Of a DNA stretch of 64,000 nucleotides, positions 1 through 10,713 are shown piece after piece (within the stretch, counting starts at the first letter, position 1; every line of letters starts with the position of its first letter). Source of the stretch: Sceloporus undulatus (taxonomy: Eukaryota > Chordata > Lepidosauria > Squamata > Phrynosomatidae); NCBI RefSeq assembly GCF_019175285.1, contig NC_056522.1, positions 320,624,496-320,688,495 on the forward strand. Direction: 5' to 3'. The notes under the pieces are model-generated. The model did no database searches, was not told the origin of the DNA, and saw only the letters and a program-made list of their open reading frames with translations. Made by a program: the position numbers and the translations under genes.

Positions 1-2909
1 GGTAAAAGTAAATTGAGGTGAAGAAAGTGCATATGCCCTAGGCATTCTGGCTCCTCTCAAAGGCCCCTTGTATCATGGGAGGGGAGCCTCAGCCCTTTTG
101 GGACTGGGACAGGCCTCTTGCCAAAACAAAACACAACAAAATGGTCAGTCTTATGTGGTTACAGATTGGTCTTTACAGAGTTCCATGATTGCTGTTGATT
201 CTACTTATGAGTATTGTATATTTGTTTATAGGGTGTGTTTTTTCTCTCTAAAAGGGCACAACAGTTTGTGGTATGTTTAATCCTCAGCTCTGGCCTAGGA
301 AGTAAGTGGCTGTGCCACTTGTTCAACTGCATTGTAAACTGTTGCCACAGGCATATTAACAGAGTAAAGAGGAAGAATAAAATCATACTCTATTGCTAGG
401 GCTATTAGATTTCCTCCACAGCAATCAGTGGAGAGAATTGCATCTTTCAGGGAGAGTGTTGTAAAATCTTCCCCTGTCTGGTGCTCTTTAGATGCATTTT
501 AGCAAGTGCTTAAATACACACACACAAATGTGCTAAGGACTGGCACCATAACTGTGCCCATTGACTGCAGTATATTCTTGCCTGAAAGCTCTCCAGGGAC
601 TGGCAGATGGCACAGGGGTTGGCACCAGTCCAACAACCTATACTTTGGGTAGCACTATTTTCAATTACAGCCAGCATGAGTCAGTGATCAGAGATGTAGG
701 CCACAATATCAGTTCAAGCAGAATTTCAGAAAGCTGCCTGAACATTCATTGTGATAAAACACCCAAACCATCTGATATAGAAATGCTTGACTGACAGAGG
801 GCCTAGCCTACTGGGGACCATCTCCCAATAAAGTTTCATCTATCTTCTGCTGACTCCAGTGCCAGAACACTCTAGCTCTAGCTGCAGGTCATTACACACA
901 AATGGAAAGCCAATCGAGTTGCATTTTTTCTTTTATCTGATTTAAGACAAATGCAGAGACGTGGGATACACATTAGTCTGAGTTGGATGGGAGCAAAGAC
1001 GGCTTAAACAGCATATTGTTATCGCAAAGGCTTCACTGCCCTAAAACACAGAAAAATGCAGGTGTCTGAAAGATAAGCCCTGTGTGCTTTCTGAGTGCGC
1101 TATGCAGCTTTTTTGGTGGGAGACAGGGGAGAGGGAATATGGAAGATCTTGCAGACATCATGAATCTTTTATTACGGCGCTCTAGGTGTGGGAGTCAGAA
1201 GCAACTTCTACATCCTGCCCACAGTAAGGTTTTGACTTAGCACTAGATGCCCAGTGTTGGTACAAGTGCAAGGTACAAATTGTGCTTGTCAAGCAAATAG
1301 CTTCAGATAAACCCAGCCATAAGTAGCTTCAGAGACCTTTAATGGCAAAGCTTTGGAAGCAGTCACAGCAATATTGGCTCTTATTCACTGTAACCTCTGA
1401 AATGCTTGTTTTGAGTTTTTATGTCCATATACATGAAGTTTCTTGGCAAAAAACACTAATGTTCTTTCAGTGTAAAAACCAAAAAGGTCTCTCTGATTGA
1501 TGAACCTATCAGATTGGTTCTTATCTAGGCACAAGAAACACAGAATTTTTTATATATCACAACACCTGTAAGATGTCAAGTAATGAGCTTTTCCCACGAC
1601 TCAGCTTTGTTAACAAAAACAGCTATTTTTTTCAAAAAATTACAACCAGAAGAATTGAACTCTTTCCTAACCTGCATTTGCTCCAGGAGGGTTCTAAGGT
1701 GGCCATGCTCAGCACAGGCATTCTTCCATATACATATCTAATCTCTCCAGCAACCTCTAACTTTGTGAACATGTGTTGTTTTTAACTCTAGACATTGAAC
1801 AAAGGGATGTTATATTTTTGAGACTATAGCTGAATTGGACTGTGGAGTGGTAGATAAACAGGCCTTGGTGTTTAAACTCTGTAGTCACACAGCAGAAAGG
1901 ACACACATAGAGGTAATGTATGGAAATAACTGTATTACATAACACAGAACCGAGTGACACTATTCACAAGAAAGCTGCCTCAAGAGACCACAGCTTTTAT
2001 CAGTGGATGCTCTTTTCTTTAAGGCAGAGAAGCCATTCTAAAACCAGAAGGCACAATCACATCAGTCTCGTAACACCCCCTGCTCTGCAGGGAAGTTACT
2101 AGCACACTAACAACTTGAACACTTTTCTCTTCATGAAATATTATGTTCAGTACAATAAATACATTATCAAGTTTTATGTATATTTATAAAAGGTAGTGCA
2201 TTAAATGTTTGCTTAAGACAAATCTAAGAATTTGGCCCCATCAGAGAGCCTACAGAAGGCAAGGCAAATTTATATTGCACTGGGAACCCCGGCATACACA
2301 TGAAGGTTGAGTCACTGCAATGGAGGCTGGAGAAAGAGGCTGACTCTTTTGACCTGCAAACACTCAACCCCACACTTGCAGCTTGTGAGGTATTGTGAGG
2401 CTATTACAGCCACTGCTCTGCTTCAGGTGGGGTATGTTAAAAATACTAAAAGTATATTGTAGCTTCAGCAAATTTAAAGAAAACTGCTTAGGCTGCACAT
2501 TTTAAAACCACAATTAGCAGCACATCCCTATGCATAAGGCAGAGCTAGACAGTTACTGCTTTTGGTGTACCATTCCTAGAACCTCACCAGCCAGCATGGT
2601 CACTGCCCACACTGATTAGGGGATTCTGAGACTTACAGTTCATACAATAATAACTTCACCTAACTCTGGGATAACTCCTCAGAAGTAAGCTCCAGTGTCT
2701 TCAGTGAGACATCCATTTGGGTGGATAGGTATAGGGTTAAAAGTGTCTTTTCGCTAGTTTTGAAACCCAAATGTGGCTGGTAGAGTGGCAGTAGCTCTCT
2801 TCATTCTCCACTCAAGACAACAAACCTACTGCCAGTCAGAGATCATTAAAGCAGCAAATATGTAACAGTGTCTCCATCTTCATCCACCCCACCTATCTTA
2901 CCCACTGGC
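1..2909. other. Downstream flank of CHAC1, no gene or repeat recognised
   Basis: Moderately AT-rich unique-looking sequence with only short open frames that lack any family resemblance. Part of it may be the CHAC1 3' UTR if a distal poly(A) site is used, since TTTATT (AATAAA on the minus strand) also occurs near 1168. I see no SINE tail, terminal inverted repeat or reverse-transcriptase remnant here. Confidence 0.5.
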
Positions 2910-2915
2910 TTTATT
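2910..2915 (-). terminator. Candidate poly(A) signal of CHAC1
   Basis: AATAAA on the minus strand, about 95 bases beyond the CHAC1 stop codon. It would give a very short 3' UTR; the mammalian 3' UTR is longer, so a more distal signal may be the main one. Confidence 0.4.
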
Positions 2916-3010
2916 AATCTGACTGGCGTTGCACTTGATGTGTGTACTGTAATCAGTGTCCTTGGTTAAAAAGTCATTTATCAGTCTCTCTGGAATGGCA
3001 TAAACCACAT

Positions 3011-3415
3011 TCATTCTTCTACTACAGACTCTTCAGCATGGTATAGACAGGGCAGGATAGAAATCAGAGCCTCCTCAATTGAAAACAAATGTTCATCCTC
3101 CACCTGAGGGCAGCAGTAGCGCATGAAATCTGCCAACCGCAGCAGGTACTCAATATTATGGCCGGCACGGCCACTGGAGACAATGATCTGAGCAGCAATG
3201 TCCTCTTCAGAGGCTGGCCCCAAGTAGGAAGGATTCTGGGGTGTAGCAATGTAAACCAGGGCTAGGATTGGCTCCTTGAGCTCTTTCTCCTGGGGGTAGA
3301 ACTTCACCAGCTTGGTGACATATCCTCCAAGAACCGCTTCTCGCACGTTCAGATACTTGAGAGAAGCAGCAACTTGATCTCCATGGAGCTCATAGGCAAC
3401 ACCCCATGTGGACCC
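3011..3415 (-). CDS. CHAC1: CHAC1 coding exon 3 (C-terminal two thirds)
   Basis: 134 codons plus TGA, starting GSTWGVAYELHG after the acceptor TCCAG. It includes the catalytic Glu in NVREAVLGGY, the ATPQNPSYLGPASEEDIAAQI segment and the terminal helix. It is open throughout with no sign of decay. Confidence 0.95.
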   Translation of the reverse strand, partial: GSTWGVAYELHGDQVAASLKYLNVREAVLGGYVTKLVKFYPQEKELKEPILALVYIATPQNPSYLGPASEEDIAAQIIVSSGRAGHNIEYLLRLADFMRYCCPQVEDEHLFSIEEALISILPCLYHAEESVVEE

Positions 3416-6400
3416 CTGGAATGAGAAAGTAAAATGCATGAGTAATTTACCCAGGGAGGTACAGATTTATATATTCCAAATTTACAGTGCTTTATAAATA
3501 AAATGTAATAATAATAAATATGTGTGTGTGTATGTCTTGGAAATAAATTTATATGTACTGTAACCCTTTCAAGGAAAGGCAGAAAGGGGTCTAAAAACTA
3601 ACTGAGGATTGATAATGGCATTTTATTATGTTCAGCAGGAAGTGGCATTATATTTACAGCAAGAGCTGACAAAAATATGATTCTCCAGATGTTGTTGGAG
3701 TTAGGTTCAACAGCGCTATCACATCCACATGCTAGGAGTTGCAGTCCAACATCTGGAGCATCACACTTTCTATGCACACTCCCACTCTGTTTATGGGCAC
3801 AAGCCCATAGTACAAAATATGTTTTCCAATCACTTTGACTACTGCTTCCCTACTTGCATCCTGGAAAATCAAGCAAGAAAAATAGACAAACTGTGCACCT
3901 CAAGCTCTACTGACTTGCATATTACAAATCCTCTTTTGGCTTATGCTTTGCTTCCTTATGCTATATATTTTGAGGCCAGACATAAGAAACATAATACCTC
4001 AGAACAGTCTCTCTATCCCTTAACTGGCATTTTCCATAAGAACACAGCTTTAGAATGCTTGAAAAGGATATATTTTGGTACTACAACTCACCAACCCTCC
4101 TAGCTGATATAACCAGTGACCCTACTAGTTGGAGCATTTTGGGAATTGCAACCCAAAAAGCAACTCTTACAAATTCTGATCTGCTTTCTATGCTAATACA
4201 GCTTCTTGCCATCCATTCTAATTTTTAATGGACTTTATGGTGGGCCCAGGGAAGTTAAAGGCCACATTTTTGGTTAGAAGCAGTTATTTAAAAAAAAAAA
4301 ACAACTGTCAATCATTCCTTCACCTCTGTCCAGTGAACTTTTGGAGAGACTCCTGGAAAGCCATTGTATTGACTCAGCTACCTTCCAAAATTTTTGCTGA
4401 GCAATTACATGCCAGTTGCAGGATGCCTCCAATTTTATCAAAATCCTGTTTCATGTTGTCACAATAACCCATGATGACAGAATGGATGACCATCTTAAGA
4501 GCATTAACAGCATTCTACAGTGTCTTGAATATTCAAGTGTTTTCAGCATTCCCACAGGCCACATGAACATCAAGAGGTAAATTGTCTGGCCTTAGAAAAA
4601 CCTCTAACTACAGTGATCCCCCACCAGCCTCCTGTTCTTCCTTTAGGAATCTAAGATGAGGACTGGGAAGACAGAAAGGGCTATCACCACAAAAAGAACC
4701 CAGACTAAGCCTTGTTGTAGAAGTGTGCACCATGCTAATAGCATAAGGATGCAGGGAACAAATACTTACATTGTAATCTTCTTGGAGGGTGACCACTCGT
4801 CCAGGCTGAACAAGAAAGGGGAAGAAAGGGGCCAGCGTTAATTTGGAAGTTGAAAGAATCAACCCAGTAAGCATAAATCAAATCTCAACTGAAGGGGAAC
4901 CAGTGGTACCACCAGGCCTGGTGACACCTGGTGCAAGGGGCTGCCAAGGGGGATGGCACTGGTGGTGGCCTGCCCCACTTTCCTCCCTCACTGCCTTGCT
5001 CACCTGCCACCCTCCATGACCTTTGCCAGTGCCTTGGCTCCATTCCCAAGCACTGGGATGGTGACAAAGCCTTGAGTGGCATGCTCACCCCTCCACTGCA
5101 CTGGGAGGAAAGCCCCACTGGGTCTCACCCCTCCTCTGAGGTGTCGCCTGGTGTGGTCTGGACCTCCCACACCTCCCTAATGATGCCACTGGAAGAACCA
5201 ACCCATGAAGTCAAGGAGACCCACCCTGCCTCCTTCACACAGCGAATGCCCCTCCAGAGCCACTGCATGGGCAATGCCAAACCAAGGGTGAAGGAAGCTA
5301 CTGGGGTACAGGGTGACCAGATCTACTCCTTTTCCAGGACATGTCCTACGTTTCAACTTTCTGTCCAGAAGGAACTCCAAAACGTCCTCCATTTCTGAGT
5401 GTTGTTAGCTTTTTATTTGGCAATGTTCATATTTTTTTCTTGAATGTCTTACATTTTGAAGCACCTGGTCCTCCTCTGCAGAGAGTGGGTCACGGTGGGG
5501 GAATCTCCCCAAATTCCCTAAATCCATAACTGTCTCCCTCCTTTAGGGAAGCCCCAGGGGCTCAAGGGCCAGTGAGAGAAGGGGGCTCCCACCCCAGCCC
5601 CAGGGTGACCAACTCTCCTTTTCCAGGACATGTCCTACATTCCAGTTTTTCTGTCCAGGGGGAATGCCATAATTTCCTCCATTTTGAGCAAGACTAAGAA
5701 GCATCCATTTATCTTTACATTGGCGTTTTTTGGCTTTTATTTTGTAATGTCCAGGGGACTCAAGGGAGGGAGAGAGGGGCAGGGTGACCAGGTGTCCTCC
5801 TCACAGCAAAGGAGGACAAGGCACCGCAAATGGAGGACATTCAAGACAAATGTAGGGCGTGACCAAATCAAAATTAAAAGCACTCATATAATTATCAGTT
5901 TCAGGGCATACTAAAACAAATGACAGTACTTGCCCACAGGGAAGCCATGCTTGCCCATAGAGAATCATTGGGGGCTATCTGTCCATAGAGAAACCATAGT
6001 CCTCCATAGGAAATCACTGGGGAATGCTTGCCCATGGGAAATCAATGGGGGCTATCTGTCCATAGAGGAACCATACTTGCCCATAGGAAATGATTGGGGG
6101 ATACTTGCCATGGGAAACTATTCCCCCATGATCCCCTATAGGCAAGTATCCCCCCAATGATTCCCATGCTGTCCCTTCTCCTAGTCCTTCTTCCCATCAA
6201 CGCCATGCTTCTTAGTCCTGCCCAAAATGGAGGTCCCTTGGGGATTCCTCCTGGAGAGGAGGCTGAGGGGGTGCAGGGCGTGTCCGGGAAAAGGAGGACG
6301 CCTGGCCCCTCTCTCTCTCCCTCGCTTACCATCTTCTCGCTGCCTCGGTGGAAGGTGTCTCCTTGCCAGAAGCGTCGGCTGTAGCCTCGGATGCAGCCCA

Positions 6401-6512
6401 CTTTGCGGGAGGTGAATTCGAACCCGGGGCGCCAGACCAGAGAGCCGTAGCCGAAGACCCAGAGCGGGGAGGACGGAGGGGACCCCTCTTCGTCGGCCAG
6501 GACCTCCGTCGC

Positions 6513-6548
<36 letters not shown>

Positions 6549-6557
6549 CCGCTTCAT
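3011..6557 (-). CDS. CHAC1: CHAC1, glutathione-specific gamma-glutamylcyclotransferase 1 (3 coding exons)
   Basis: Cytosolic enzyme that splits reduced glutathione into 5-oxoproline and Cys-Gly. In mammals it is a target of the PERK/ATF4/CHOP stress pathway and also a Notch antagonist. The coding exons are 6330-6557, 4770-4805 and 3011-3415. Together they give 222 codons plus stop, the length of the short human protein. All introns are phase 0 with GT/AG ends (donors GTAAGC and GTAAGT, acceptors TTCAG and TCCAG). Visible motifs are VFGYGSL (about residues 34-40, the cyclotransferase substrate loop), YSRRFWQGDTFHRG, PGRVVTL, and YLNVREAVLGGY, whose Glu at about 114 matches the catalytic Glu of the family. 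The C-terminus has SGRAGHNIEYLLRLADFM. CHAC1 is preferred over CHAC2 because of the N-terminal extension and the closer match to YLNVREAVLGGY and RLADFM. An 11-Gln run follows MKRD. The start at 6557 gives the family length; an in-frame upstream ATG lies at 6734. Confidence 0.95.
3685..3770. repeat. Palindromic MITE relic in CHAC1 intron 2
   Basis: The flanks CCAGATGTTGTTGGA and GTCCAACATCTGGAG form an imperfect inverted repeat around a short spacer. The same palindromic family (rich in TGGACTGCAACTCCCA-like text) recurs in this window near 23350 and 51110. It is non-coding. Confidence 0.6.
4770..4805 (-). CDS. CHAC1: CHAC1 coding exon 2 (12 codons)
   Basis: A 36-base microexon encoding PGRVVTLQEDYN. 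It lies between an acceptor (pyrimidine tract then TTCAG) and the donor GTAAGT. Phase 0 on both sides keeps the frame. The peptide matches the PGRVVTLLEDHE segment of mammalian CHAC1. Confidence 0.93.
5309..6309. mobile_element. hAT-like non-autonomous repeats filling most of CHAC1 intron 1
   Basis: CAGGGTGACCAGA followed by a CTCCTTTTCCAGGACATG-like block occurs at 5310 and 5603 in direct order. A shorter variant lies at about 5780. The inverted counterpart (CCGGGAAAAGGAGGACGCCTGG) ends near 6309, about 20 bases from the exon 1 donor. Length and ends look like a nested hAT-type non-autonomous element. I could not find matching 8-bp target duplications, so the boundaries are approximate. Confidence 0.6.
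5930..6170. repeat. Degenerate minisatellite with terminal hairpin inside intron 1
   Basis: About seven degenerate units of roughly 30 bases contain TTGCCCATAG and a GGAAATCAxTGGGGG-like core. The last unit (about 6085-6110) is followed by its near-perfect inverted copy (about 6141-6166), making a hairpin of roughly 24 bp arms. It belongs to the hAT-like block. Confidence 0.6.
6330..6557 (-). CDS. CHAC1: CHAC1 coding exon 1
   Basis: 76 codons from MKRD through a Gln run to FHRGSEKM, ending exactly at ATG before the donor GTAAGC. It carries the VFGYGSL glycine loop and the FWQGDTFHRG segment. The codons for Gln are ten CAG and one CAA (6513-6545). The region is CpG-rich, unlike the introns. 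Confidence 0.95.
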
Positions 6558-6734
6558 GGCTCCGGAGCGGAGGAGGAGCCGGAGGAGCAGCCAAGGGAGC
6601 TGCGGGGGCAGCGGGGCAGGAGTGGCCCGGGTGGAAGGGGAGGCTTGGTCGGGGCTGGCCGTGATGGCGGCGGCGGCGGTGGAGCAGGAGCGAAGGAGAA
6701 CCCGAGTCAAAATCACCTCAGAGAGGGACCTCAT
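6558..6734 (-). other. In-frame upstream ATG and 59-codon open extension of CHAC1
   Basis: The CHAC1 frame stays open upstream to an ATG at 6734 and would add 59 residues rich in Ala, Pro, Ser and Arg/Leu. A longer CHAC1 form with a low-complexity N-terminus is also annotated in human. The TATA-like box at 6765-6772 predicts transcription starting near 6742. That leaves under 10 bases before this ATG, so the downstream ATG is the likelier start. Confidence 0.4.
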
Positions 6735-6740
6735 TCAATT

Positions 6741-7015
6741 GTCCCGCTCCGGCCGCTCCCGCTCCTTAAATACCCTCTTGCCGGCAAACCCCGCCCCTGC
6801 CCCTTCGGACTCTTTCGCATCCTCCAATCAGAGGCTCCGGCCTCGTTTTGTCCCGCCTCCCCAGGTAGGTTCCGAATCCGGATTGGGTAGTGAGGCCTGT
6901 CAAGCGTAAGACGTGACGCGGCCTTTGATTGGTTCGCTGGCTGCCGGCTCTGAGAGGCTGGGATGATGCAAGGCGCCTGGAAGCTTTCTAGTAAAAGAGG
7001 CTGGAGGTTGCGTCA
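6741..7015 (-). promoter_or_regulatory. CHAC1 promoter: TATA-like box, CCAAT boxes, two ATF4/CEBP composite sites
   Basis: On the gene strand there is TATTTAAG at 6765-6772 and CCAAT at 6882-6886 and 6928-6932, with a CCAAT on the other strand at 6824-6828. A GC box (CCCCGCCCC) lies near 6789-6797. TTGCATCA (plus-strand TGATGCAA) at 6964-6971 fits the CEBP-ATF response element consensus. TTGCGTCA at 7008-7015 on the plus strand is a CEBP half site joined to a CRE half site. A CRE half site GTGACG lies at 6913-6918. Mammalian CHAC1 is known to be driven by ATF4 through such sites, so conserved stress control is inferred. Confidence 0.75.
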
Positions 7016-7099
7016 GCAAAGAAAGGAAGGAGGAAAGGAAAGGAAAGGAGGGGGATTGTGCTGCAGACAGCTTACAGGGACTATTGACATTTGCTATGC

Positions 7100-7340
7100 A
7101 GGTGATGATGATGATCTGTATTCATATACTTAGATAGCAATTTAATATATAACAGATTAAATAATTAAATATAATAATAATAACAACAGCAACCATTTGT
7201 ATTCATTTATTAATTAAATATATTGCATATTAAATAATTAAATATATAATAATAATAACAACAACAGTCTGTATTCATATACTTACATATTAATTAAGTA
7301 TATTACAGATTAAATAGTATTGATTATGTATATTATTATT
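7100..7340. repeat. AT-rich tandem repeat, unit about 110 bp
   Basis: Three imperfect copies of a unit contain CTGTATTCATATACTTA, TTAAT/TATAT runs and AATAATAATAACAACA. A further copy of the motif appears near 7960. No coding potential. Confidence 0.6.
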
Positions 7341-7394
7341 TGCATTTATATTAATTATATTTAATTAATATGTAAGCATATTATAATTATAATA

Positions 7395-7699
7395 ATTATT
7401 ATTTTATTTTATTATATGCCACCTTTCTCCCAATACAAGGACTCAAGGTGGCGAACGACGAGTATAAAACAATACAGTTTAAAAACAGCGCAACAACATT
7501 AAAATACATAAATGTAAAAATTAAAAAAAAAACAATTAAAACAATTAAAAATTAAAACAGTTATAAATTAAAACATAACATGTTGAAATACAAACGGTTA
7601 AAATTTGTATAGTCCTGCATTAAAAATGCAGTCCTTCTCAGCTTAAAAGGCCTGACTGCACAGGAACGTCTTTACCTGGCGTCAAAAGGATAGTAAGGA

Positions 7700-7754
<55 letters not shown>

Positions 7755-7755
7755 G
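7395..7755 (-). mobile_element. L2-like LINE 3' end with (ATT)n tail
   Basis: Read on the minus strand, it ends in the family-typical text that runs CCACCTTGAGTCC, then GGGAGAAAGGTGGCATATAA, then an A/T-rich simple tail. A pure (ATT)n tract lies at 7698-7755. Only the 3' untranslated part is present. Confidence 0.6.
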
Positions 7756-7940
7756 CATAGCAAACCATCACTTCAAAATACTAATACTAATAATATAATT
7801 ACATATATAAATGATGAAATAGTGATTCTATTGGCAGAATGGGGTTGGACTGGATGGCCCTTGGGGTCTCCTCCAACTCTATTATTCTATGATGATGATG
7901 ATGATGACTTAGTATTTCAAAATGATGGTTTGCTATGCAA
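7753..7940. repeat. Inverted repeat bracketing a CR1 3' tail
   Basis: GCATAGCAAACCATCACTTC at 7755-7774 is mirrored by GATGGTTTGCTATGC at 7924-7938; the arms extend to about 30 bases with a few differences. Between them lies a typical CR1 end (GGTTGGACTGGATGGCCC, CCAACTCTATTATTCTATG) followed by (GAT)n. Confidence 0.65.
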
Positions 7941-8039
7941 TTATAATAATAACAACAACAATAATCTGTATTCACATACTTATTAATTTAATATATTAAT
8001 AGAATATGATGAATATTATAATTAAATCCAATATGACAA

Positions 8040-8311
8040 AACTGAGGCTGTCAAACTTCAGACACATCATGAAAAGGCACAACTCAATGGGAAAAAACAA
8101 TAATGCTAGGAAAGGTGGAGGGAAGTAGAGAGGAAGGCTGTATGCTGGATGGAGGGAGTCTATTAAGGGGGTCATGAGTATGAGTTTGCAGGAACATTAG
8201 CAGAGCATTAGAGGATAGGGAGTCTTGGAGATGTCTCATCCACAAGGTCACCATGGGTTAAGATGGACTTGAGGGCAGTTAACAACAATAAACACACACA
8301 CACACACACAC
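8040..8311 (+). mobile_element. BovB/RTE LINE 3' end with (AC)n tail
   Basis: It carries the BovB 3' text: CACATCATGAAAAGGCA, AATGCTAGGAAAGGTGGAG, GGTCACCATGGGTTAAGAT and GACTTGAGGGCAGTTAACAACAA. It represents the end of the reverse-transcriptase frame plus the 3' UTR, now disrupted. Confidence 0.75.
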
Positions 8312-8324
8312 AATATTATATGTG

Positions 8325-8480
8325 GTGGCCGCTGGGTGACCTTGGGCAAGCCGCACTCTCTCAGCCTCAGATGATGTCCATGGCAAACCTCCTCTGAAGA
8401 AACTTGCCAAGAAAACAACACCATGATAGGTTCACCTTAGGGTCACCATAAGTCAAAAATGACTTGAAGGCACAACAAAA
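8325..8480 (+). mobile_element. Sauria-type tRNA-derived SINE, 3' part
   Basis: It contains GGGTGACCTTGGGCAAG, CCATGGCAAACCTCCTCTG, GAAACTTGCCAAGAAAACA and the BovB-like tail GTCACCATAAGTCAAAAATG followed by ACTTGAAGGCACAACA. The tRNA-like head is missing. Confidence 0.7.
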
Positions 8481-8857
8481 TAACTGTATTGCATTCCCAT
8501 AAATATGTGGAATAACAAAAAACACAAAGCTTGGGAAAAGCTGCTTTTTTGGACCGCAGCACTTAGAATATCCCAATTGTGCATCGTTAAGATGTGCTAG
8601 GAATTGTAAAACCTCCCAGAAAGGTAACTTTTCCATTCTCTGAAAGAGACAAATCAAAGGTTAGAGTTTTGCAACCAGAAACAGTTTTGGTGATAGGGTT
8701 TCAAGGCTATGTGGAAGGGGAAGATAACTCACTTCTACATACTTAACAAATTACCATAATCATTCTGGGTGAATATGCTAGTTTCAGGTTAAAGATGCAT
8801 ATGTACAAGTATGGGTTAGGTTTCTTTCAGGTAGTGATGAATCACAGCCAAGCAAAA

Positions 8858-8897
8858 GAAGAAGAAGAAGAAGAAGAAGAAGAAGAAGAAGAAGAAA
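8858..8897. repeat. (GAA)n microsatellite
   Basis: About 13 uninterrupted AGA/GAA units. Confidence 0.9.
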
Positions 8898-9609
8898 ACT
8901 GTTTGCAGAACCTGGCAATGATCAGGCTATTTAAAAGTAAACCCTACTACCCTCTACAGTGATCTTGATTTCAAGTATCTTGCAGACGTAAGATGAGATT
9001 GTTTCTCTTCTGCAGGACGCAGGATAGCGACAAGCCAGGGCAATGCACTGTAAAAATAAACTAGACGCACTAGGGGACTGTACTGTACTGTACAGAGTAC
9101 ACTGTCAACAAGATAACAGCTGGCAGTTCTGCAACACACAACAAACAATGCCAACTCTGTTCTGTTTGTTGTGTCATACGTCAACTTTCTGTCTGACGTT
9201 CAGTCACTCTAGGGTTTCATTCACACTATCCAGATAAATAAATATAGGATTGGAAGCCATTTCTCTTATTAAGGTTCTAGTTTTCTCAATATACGGTTCA
9301 CTAAGTAACTCTTTGGCACACAAAACTCTGTGACATTAGACTGACTCACATTTACAAAGATCTTTACGAAGACCAGCAAGCTTTGGGGGGGGGCAGGGGT
9401 TGTGGTGAGGTATTACAACAACTTTCTTCATATTAGGATTCCTGCATTTTTACACAGAATAAATGCAGGCTGCTATTCTGAAGACTCCTCCCTGGCTCTT
9501 TCTAGCTACTTATAAGCTGCCCAGTGGGTTTATGCTGCAGAGTGACTGTGCAGATATTTGGATGGAAACTTCCATAAACACTGAACAGTGAGGGAAACTC
9601 CCCCTGAGC

Positions 9610-9795
9610 ATAGTCCTAGTTGCATTTATTCCCCATCTTTCCTCCAAGTAGATCCAGGTGGCATATATGGCTCACCTATTCCATTCTTTAGCCTCCCAAC
9701 AACTCTGTGAGGTAGGTTAGGCTGAGGGGAAATGACTGGTCCATGGTCACCTAGTCAGTTTCACAGCTGAATGGGAATTAGAACCTGGATCTCCC
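9610..9795 (-). mobile_element. MIR-like SINE relic
   Basis: CAACAACTCTGTGAGGTAGG, a GAGGCTCAGAG-like block, GGTCACCTAGTCAG and GGGAATTAGAACCTGGATCT follow the antisense order of the ancient amniote MIR element. It is heavily diverged. Confidence 0.6.
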
Positions 9796-10379
9796 AAAGT
9801 AACTTTCTAAATTTTGACCACCTTGACGTGGTGAAAGAAAGGTGCAAATCCTCAGGTTTATCTGGAACAACTTGATCAGGAAGCCTCATAATTTCAAAGC
9901 TAGTTGTGATTAGATAGCAAGGAGGAAAAAGCACTTTGTGTTTCCCCTTGAGCCAAAAAAGTTTCCTTGCCTCTCCCGTAGGAAGACCTTCTGATCGTGC
10001 TTTCATGAATTAATTCATATGCTTTCAGCCCTGTCTTTGCAAAATGATAACAAGCAATGCAGAGCGCACTTGTTTTATGTGGCATTTTCAGTTGTAGTTT
10101 TGGAATTTGGTATTTTTGTCATTGATGTTTGAATGAATCAGAGTGCCAGGACTTGTTATTTCCTTGCTTGCATGCCAGTCACATGAAACTGCAAATGACA
10201 CTAGATGAATTGGACTTTGCAATATGATGCTGTCCACCCATTTGATTTATTAGTGTTTTCCATGAGAAATGTTCTGTCCCTCTGTAGGATGTTGCCAAAC
10301 AAGGCACAGTCTTTACAAGTGAGCCTTAATAGATTTTGAATGACCACTTTGAAACCCAAAGTTGGATTTCAGGATAATA

Positions 10380-10640
10380 AATAATAATAATAAAATCTTT
10401 ATTTATAGCCCGCCTTTCCAAAGATCAAGGTGGGTTACAATATAAAAACAGTGTTACAAAGTCACCAAAAAACACATCAATTAATACATATTAAAAGATA
10501 CAAATTAATAAAATCCGATCTAGCACGAATGCAAACAGTAAAGGGAGAGCAGGGGCTACAACTGGGACATTAGGGGAAAGCCTGCTGGAAAAGGAAGGTT
10601 TTTAGCCCCTTCCTGAAAAGGTCGAGGATGGGACAGATGT
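10380..10640 (-). mobile_element. L2-like LINE 3' end
   Basis: (AATA)n is followed by ATCTTTATTTATAGCCCGCC and AAGGTGGGTTACAATATAAA. Read in antisense this is the 3' end of an L2-type element. The text GGAAGGTTTTTAGCCCCTTC comes from its 3' region. Confidence 0.55.
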
Positions 10641-10713
10641 AAATAATATTGAAGATAAAATAGCTTTATGCAGAAATCTTAAGGAAGCAGAAATACACCA
10701 CTGATTCTCTAGG

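Noticed and set aside
4885-5398. Open frames on both strands in CHAC1 intron 1 (up to 155 codons)
   Set aside because: Pro/His/Ser-rich text without a family match, lying in a G+C-rich intron segment that runs into a hAT-like repeat.
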